The notes below the pieces were generated by a model. It was not told the origin of the DNA. It made no database searches and saw only the letters and a program-made list of their open reading frames with translations. Both the position numbers and the translations under genes were made by a program. A DNA stretch of 64,000 bases from Catonia carolina. Taxonomy: Eukaryota; Arthropoda; Insecta; Hemiptera; Achilidae. The stretch lies in the NCBI GenBank assembly GCA_035578175.1, contig JAQMRL010000014.1:11694274-11758273 (forward strand). The letters are read 5' to 3'. Of the stretch, positions 58,362 to 64,000 are shown in pieces. Numbering within the stretch: the first letter of the stretch is position 1; each line of letters begins with the position of its first letter.

Positions 58362-58531
58362 CTCCGTGAAATAGTTGATAGCGCCCTAGTCTAGTAAGCG
58401 GAGGTCCCGGGTTCGATTCCCGGGTAGTGTCTGGAAATTATTAGCCTACGTGCCCATCATTTCAATTTCTTAACCCACCGTAGTCGCTAATAATCAAGCC
58501 GTTGATGCGACTTTAAATAAACAATAAAATT
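58362..58531 (+). repeat. tRNA-derived SINE, family 4
   Basis: Head GCCGCCTCCGTGAAATAGTT, box A-like TTGATAGCGCCCTAGTCT, box B GGTTCGATTCCC, tail GTCGCTAATAATCAAGCCGT to GCGACTTTAAATAAACAATA. The head differs from family 2 but the tail is shared. Confidence 0.75.
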
Positions 58532-58538
58532 GAAAAAC

Positions 58539-59305
58539 AACCTAATTTTAATCATGAGTGAATGATGGAAAATGGAAACCAATCTTTTATCTGGCTTAAT
58601 AAAACGGAAAAATCACTCCTTGATGCTAAACTAGGATCTGCAGAGAAAAATGCTTGAACTAAAAGTTGTAGATTTTTTAATTTCCTATAAATTTGATTGT
58701 ATACACTTTTGTCGTAAAATGCAAAATACGGCCGAAATCTTAAATAAATCCAATTTTGTTAAAATTTTCATAAAAAAACAGAAAATCCCTAACAACCGCT
58801 ATATATTCAAAAAAGCAATATAAATTAAAAGTTATAGGTTTTTCAGTGTTTTACTACATAGATTATATACACTTTTGCTCTAAAATTCGTATTAAGGCCG
58901 CAATCTTTAAAAACCATTGTTTCTACGAAAGCACTGCCTCAAAGAATTTCAGCATACATAGTGTGTAGTCTACCATATCGTGTAGAGCATAAAAAATTCG
59001 TAGGAGCCGTTGTTGAGAAATGAAAAAATGAAAAATGACACGAATAAACTGCTAATTCCCGTTGACCGATTTTGATGAAAATGTTCGTGTTGGGTCCTCT
59101 AGTGGTACCTAACTTAATAAAGATATTTTGTTCACACAGTCACGCGCATACACACACACACGCGCGCACAGACCAATTGCTAAAAACATGTTTTTTGAGT
59201 TCAGGGGGTCTGAAAACGTGTAGATCCGGTAAAAACTTGATTTCTTAAAATCGACATGAAAACAATACTTTCCTTCGTTTTATATTCATATAAAGCAAGA
59301 GAAAG
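58539..59305 (-). mobile_element. R950 repeat, copy 7 (3' end missing)
   Basis: Starts inside the element at CCTAATTTTAATCATGAGTG, directly after the SINE, and runs to AAAGCAAGAGAAAG. CA/CG microsatellite at 59141-59169. About 110 bp of the 3' end is lost. Confidence 0.85.
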
Positions 59306-59402
59306 TAAAAATGGCTGCCATATGAAAAACAAGGACAGTAAAAAGTGGCTATTTTGAATTGACAATAGGTAGGGATGATACTGCATAAATTATCAATTTT
59401 TA

Positions 59403-60317
59403 CTTTCTCTTGTCTATATGAATATATTGGAAGGAAAGTATTGTTTTCATGTCGATATTTCCAAATCGAGTTTCTACCGGATCTACTAGTTTTCAGCCCC
59501 CTGAACCCAAAATAGCCTTCATGTTTTTAGCAATAGGTCTCAGTGTGAAAAGAATATCTCAAGAACGGAATATTGTACAAAGTTGAAACTTAAATTTAGG
59601 TACCACTAGAGGAACGACACGAACATTTTCATCAAAATCAGTCAACCGGTAGTAGTAGTATATTCGTTCATTTTTCACTTTTTTGCGATTTTCTCAAAAA
59701 CGGCTCCTACGATTTATTTTAAAATCGCCTCATTTACTTAATTTTTTATGCTCTACGAGATAGGGTAGGCGCCATGTCTCCTAAAATTCTTGGTGAGGCT
59801 GTTTTCACGTAAAAAAATTGTTTTTTCAGATTGCGGCTTTAATATGCATTTTAGCGCAAAAATGTATATAATAAAAGTTGTAGAGAATTTAAAACCCTAC
59901 AACTTTTATTTTAAACTTGTTTTTGTATAACGCTTAGCTTAGTGGTAATTAGCAATTTTCTGTTTTTTTCTCACGAAAACGTGTAAAAAATCGATTTTTT
60001 TTAAAGATTTCAGCCTTAGCATGCATATTACGACAAAAGTCTACAATCAGATCTTTAGGTAATTGAAAGATCTACAACTGTTATTCAGAGCATTTTTCTC
60101 TACAAAGCCTTGTTTAGCGTGAAAGACTGATTTTCCGTATTTTTAAGCCAAACTGAGGTTGATTTTCATTTTGAATCATTCGCTTATGATTAAAATATGG
60201 TTATGTTTCTTGAGATTAGTTTTTTGTTTATTTCTATTGTTTTATTACTAATGTTAGGTAATATTGTTAATTATTTGCATTGGGAAGAGAAAGTTGTGTG
60301 AGTGTTTCACACCAAAG
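59403..60317 (+). mobile_element. R950 repeat, copy 8 (full length)
   Basis: CTTTCTCTTGTCTATATGAA start; end GAGAAAGTTGTGTGAGTGTT with TCACACCAAAG. TTTTTA on both sides (59397-59402, about 60318-60323). No TG microsatellite: a short CAGTGTG remains at that site. Confidence 0.88.
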
Positions 60318-60665
60318 TTTTTATGCTCTATAAGTTAGGGTAAGCGCCATATCTGCTGAAATTGTAGGGTAGGCTGTTATCTCGTAGATAAAAATTGTTT
60401 TTTTTAAGATTACAGCCTTAATATGCATTCTAGAGCTGATAGACCTACAAGTATTTAGGTACAATCAAAGTTTTAGAATATTTAAAAACCTACGACTCTT
60501 TGAAACAATGTTTTTTACATCCCTTAGTTAGCAAACTAAGCGTCAACTAGTGATTTCCAGTAATTTTCTCATCAATATGGGTAAAAAAATGGGATCTTTT
60601 AATATTGTGGCCTTAGTGTGCATTTTACGATAAACTTTTATAATTAAAGTGACAGAAAATAAAAA
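60318..60665 (+). mobile_element. R950 internal fragment, strongly diverged
   Basis: From TTTTTATGCTCTATAAGTTA through GCGCCATATCTGCTGAAATT to GCATTTTACGATAAACTTTT. It covers modules 1 and 2 only and is far more diverged than its neighbours. It lies between copies 8 and 9. Confidence 0.65.
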
Positions 60666-60670
60666 AAAAA

Positions 60671-61639
60671 TCTGCTGTGAAACACTTACACAACTTTCTT
60701 TTTTGCCAATGCAAATAATAACAATATTACGTAACATTAGTAATAAAACAATAGAAATAAACAAAAAACTAACCTCAAGAAACATAACCTTATTTTAATC
60801 ATAAGTGAATGATGCAAAATGAAAATCAACCTCAGTTTGGCTTAAAAATACGGAAAATCAGTCTTTCACGCTAAACAAGGCTTTGTAGAGAAAAATGCTC
60901 TGAATAACAGTTGTAGATCTTTCAATTACCTAAAGATCTGATTGTAGACTTTTGTCGTAATATGCATGCTAAGGCTGAAATCTTTAAAAAAATCGATTTT
61001 TACACGTTTTCGTGAGAAAAAAACAGAAAATCGCTAATTACCACTAAGCTAAGCGTTATACAAAAAAAGTTTAAAATAAAAGTTGTAGGATTTTAAATTG
61101 TCTATAACTTTTATTATGTATATTTTTGCGCTAAAATGCATATTAAAGGCGCAATCTGAAAAAAAAACATTTTTTTTCGTGAAAACTGCCTTCCCAAGAA
61201 TTTCAGCAGACAATATTGGCGCCTACCCTATCTTGTAGAGGATTGCAAATTTAGTAAATAAGCCGATTTAAAAAAAAAATCTAAGGAGCCGTTTTAGGGG
61301 AAAATCGCAAAAAAGTGAAAAATGAACGAATAAACTACTACTTCCGGTTGACCGATTTTGATGAAAATATTTGTGTCTGGTCCACTAGTGGTACCTAATT
61401 AAGTGTAAATTTCGTACGATGTTTCATTTTTAAGATGTTTTGTTTACACACAAACACACTCACACGCACGCACACACACACTCACACACACACACACACA
61501 CACACACCGACCAATCGCTAAAAAGTTTGTTTGGGTTCAGGGGGTCTGAAAACGTGTAGATTCGTTAAAAACTCAATTTCGAAAAATCGACATGAAAACA
61601 ATACTTTCCTTCCTATATATTCATATAGGTAAGAGAAAG
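60671..61639 (-). mobile_element. R950 repeat, copy 9 (full length)
   Basis: TCTGCTGTGAAACACTTACA start, end ATAGGTAAGAGAAAG. CA microsatellite at 61448-61506, the longest in the window. Confidence 0.9.
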
Positions 61640-62324
61640 TAATAATAAGAAAATGTTGTAGAAATTGTTAGTTAAGATTCTTGAAATAGTTAATGGGGTT
61701 TGCCGTCTTTTAATGGCTTATGTGTTAAGCTATATAGATTATGGTTAAAATCGAAAGTAAATGTATTTCACAGCCCCCTTATCTTGTGTTGTGTAAAACA
61801 GACTCAGTAATTCTGTATCGGGACTAAGGGAGATTTTCATGAAAAGAGGGAAATTTTGTAGGGAATTTTCAAATGATATTGTTACAGGGGTTGTATCTAC
61901 TTAACCAGTACCGTTCGGGATATCGCATGGTAAAGTTTATTACGAATTTAAAGGGTGGATGTTTTCGGAACGAAATAGAATAGAATTTGATATTGGTCAG
62001 TTGGATCCATTTAAATAATTAAATTTATCATTAGAAAATCATGATCACTTTTATTAAATCACCTTTAATCACTTCATAAATATAAATGTTTATTTTAGTA
62101 GAATTCATAATAAAACGGTAAATGTTTTACGAAACATCTTTCAGTACAATATGTAAAGAATTCTATTACGTCTAGTTCGGTGTTTGGAAAATTTATTAAT
62201 CTATCGTGATATTTAAATTTACAAGTTTTTTTTTATAAATTTGACCTTGATTCGTTTTCTATTATAAATTTTTTAATAGTATTTTAATAAAAACCTTATA
62301 CCGATATAAATTGTTTTTATTTAT
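61640..62324. other. Unassigned intergenic sequence
   Basis: AT-rich; nothing recognised. Confidence 0.45.
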
Positions 62325-62385
62325 TTATTTATTAAAGGTCGCTTCGACTTTTAAGTCATTAGCGACCACGCACATAAAAACCACA
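62325..62385 (-). repeat. SINE family 2/4 tail fragment, antisense
   Basis: TTTATTTATTAAAGGTCGCT to AAGTCATTAGCGACCACG is the complement of the shared SINE tail (GTCGCTAATGAC.. GCGAC.. AAATAAATAAA). The tRNA-like head is missing. Confidence 0.6.
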
Positions 62386-62486
62386 AAGAAAACACAAATA
62401 TACATAATCTTCAATTTAAAAAAATAATGAAAATTTGGTTTCAATGAAAATTCAGAAACATAAAATGAAAAACTAAATAAACAAAA

Positions 62487-63446
62487 TCTGGTATGAAACA
62501 CTTAGGCTTACAAAACTTTCTCTTGCAAATGCAAATAATTAACAATAAACCTGACATTAGTCAGGTTAAAACATTAAAAATAAACAAAAAAACTAACTTC
62601 AAGAATCATAATCTAATTTTCATCATGAGTGAAAGACGCTAAATGAAAATCAACCTCAGTTCGGCATAAAAATACGGAAAATCACTCTTCACGCTAAACT
62701 CTTCTCTGTAGAGAAAAATGCTTTAAATAAAAGTTGTAGATCTTTTAAGTTTCTATAAATTTTATTACATTCACTTTGTCCTAAAATGGATACTAAGGCC
62801 GAAATCTTAAAAAAAATCGATTTTCACACGTTTTCGTGAGAAAAAAAACAGAAAATCGCTAATTACCGCTGAACTAAGCGTTCGTTATACAAAAAAAGTT
62901 TTTGAAAGAAATTGTAGGATTTTAAATTCCCTACAACTTTTATTACCACATAAATCTTTGCGCTAAAATGCATATTAAAGCCGAAATGTTAAAAAAAAAC
63001 AAGTTTTTTACGTGAAAACAGACCAAAAGAATTTCACCAAACATGGCGCCTACCCTATCTTGCAGAGCGTAAAAAAAATTTAGTAAACTAGGCGATTTTT
63101 AAAAAAAATTGTAGAACCAGTTTTTGAGAAAATCGCAAAAAAAAGAAAAATGATACGAATAAACTACTACTTACTTCCGGTTGACCGATTTTGATGAAAA
63201 TGTTCGTGTCGGGTCCGGTAGTGGGGTCTAACTTAAGTTTGAAGTTTGTACGATGTTTCGTTCTTGAGATATTCTGTTCACACACACACACGCGCGCGCG
63301 CGCGCTCACACACACACCAATCGCTAAAAACATGGTTTTTGGGTTCTGGGTGTCTGAAAACGTGTAGATCCGGTGAAAACTCGATTTCAAAAAATCGACA
63401 TGAAAACAATACTTCCCTTCCTATTTATTCATATAGGCAAGAGAAA
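62487..63446 (-). mobile_element. R950 repeat, copy 10 (full length)
   Basis: TCTGGTATGAAACACTTAGG start, end ATAGGCAAGAGAAAG. CA/CG microsatellite at 63279-63318, including a pure CG stretch. Confidence 0.9.
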
Positions 63447-63497
63447 GTGAAAATAGAATTATACAATGAAAACGATGGTAGGCCTACGTGTTATTAT

Positions 63498-64000
63498 TTC
63501 CTCTTGCCCTATATGTGTAGGTATAGGGAAATAAAGTATTGTTTTCATGACGTTTTTCGAAATTGAGTTTTTTAACGGAACACGTTTTCAACCCTCTTGA
63601 ACCCCAAAAAAACAGGTTTTTAGCGATTGGTATGAATGTGTGAATAAAATATCTCATGAACTAAAGTTAAGTACCATGAGAGAACGCAGCACGCACATTT
63701 TCATCCAATCGGTCAACCGGAAGTAGTAGTTTATTCGTGTAATTTTTCACTTTTTTATCTTTATTTCTCAAAAAGGGCTCACGATTTTTTTAAAAATCGT
63801 CTTAAAAATGTAAATCGTAGAAAGAAAATATTTTTATTTTAAAATTGCGGCCTTAATACGCATTTTAGGGTAAAAGTGTATATAATTACTAAAGTTGTAG
63901 AAAATTTAAAAAATACAAGTTTATTTCAAATATCATTTTGTACAACGCTTAGTTTAGCGGCAATTAGTGATTTTCTAATTTTTTTCTTCGTGAAAATTTG
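63498..64000 (+). mobile_element. R950 repeat, copy 11, runs off the window
   Basis: TTCCTCTTGCCCTATATGTG start, then the GACGTTTTTCGAAATTGAG, AACCCTCTTGAACCCCA and CGGTCAACCGGAAGTAGTAG blocks and module 1. The 3' part lies beyond the window. More diverged than copies 6 and 10. Confidence 0.8.

Noticed and set aside
58362..58440. Genuine tRNA gene near GGTTCGATTCCCGG
   Set aside because: No acceptor-stem pairing; the unit continues into the shared SINE tail.
63088..63566. Open frames of about 100 codons on both strands in R950 copies 10 and 11
   Set aside because: They run through the CA/CG microsatellite and are interrupted in the other copies.
34860..64000. A second host gene downstream of eEF1A
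   Set aside because: Only transposon-derived coding pieces were recognised; no conserved host domain was seen on either strand.

Overview
This is a eukaryotic window, AT-rich and dense in transposons. It most likely comes from an insect with a large, repeat-rich genome. The only host gene I can support is translation elongation factor 1-alpha (eEF1A), on the + strand. Its 462 codons match the animal eEF1A family from end to end. The transposon load (mariner, pogo/Tigger, Helitron, TTAA-flanked elements, RTE- and CR1/Jockey-type LINEs, tRNA-derived SINEs) fits a hemipteran-like insect, but the species is not recognisable from sequence alone.

Layout. 1-2.7 kb: upstream DNA with a LINE reverse-transcriptase fragment running off the left edge and two SINE insertions. 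About 2.74-34.85 kb: the eEF1A gene. It has one short untranslated first exon with a pyrimidine-rich start and seven coding exons (9579-9722, 10928-11107, 16698-17126, 18555-18830, 19872-19992, 25078-25244, 33836-33907), all with GT-AG junctions and an uninterrupted frame. The exons hold under 2.5 kb of the 32 kb; introns 1, 3, 6 and 7 are swollen by transposons, many nested. Intron 3 holds a 3.9 kb terminal-inverted-repeat element with a transposase relic and a 1.37 kb mariner inside it. Intron 6 holds a LINE tail, a MITE and a Tigger remnant. Intron 7 holds a 1 kb near-perfect palindrome, an RTE-type LINE and a piggyBac-like MITE.

34.9-64 kb: no host gene seen. It is a transposon graveyard: two copies of a rearranged fold-back mariner, a matryoshka of at least five insertions in one old repeat (45.2-48.1 kb), a Helitron tail, a 1.57 kb fold-back carrying transposase N-termini in both arms, and repeated copies of a non-coding ~0.95 kb element (called R950 here), crowded in alternating orientation from 56.7 kb to the right edge.

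The most novel-looking items are R950 (inverted subterminal repeats, a 3' hairpin, a duplicated internal module, a conserved stem and a CA/TG microsatellite at one fixed site), the fold-back elements, and the 3.9 kb element with ATTT target duplication. No CRISPR array, rRNA, genuine tRNA gene, viral insertion or toxin gene was seen.
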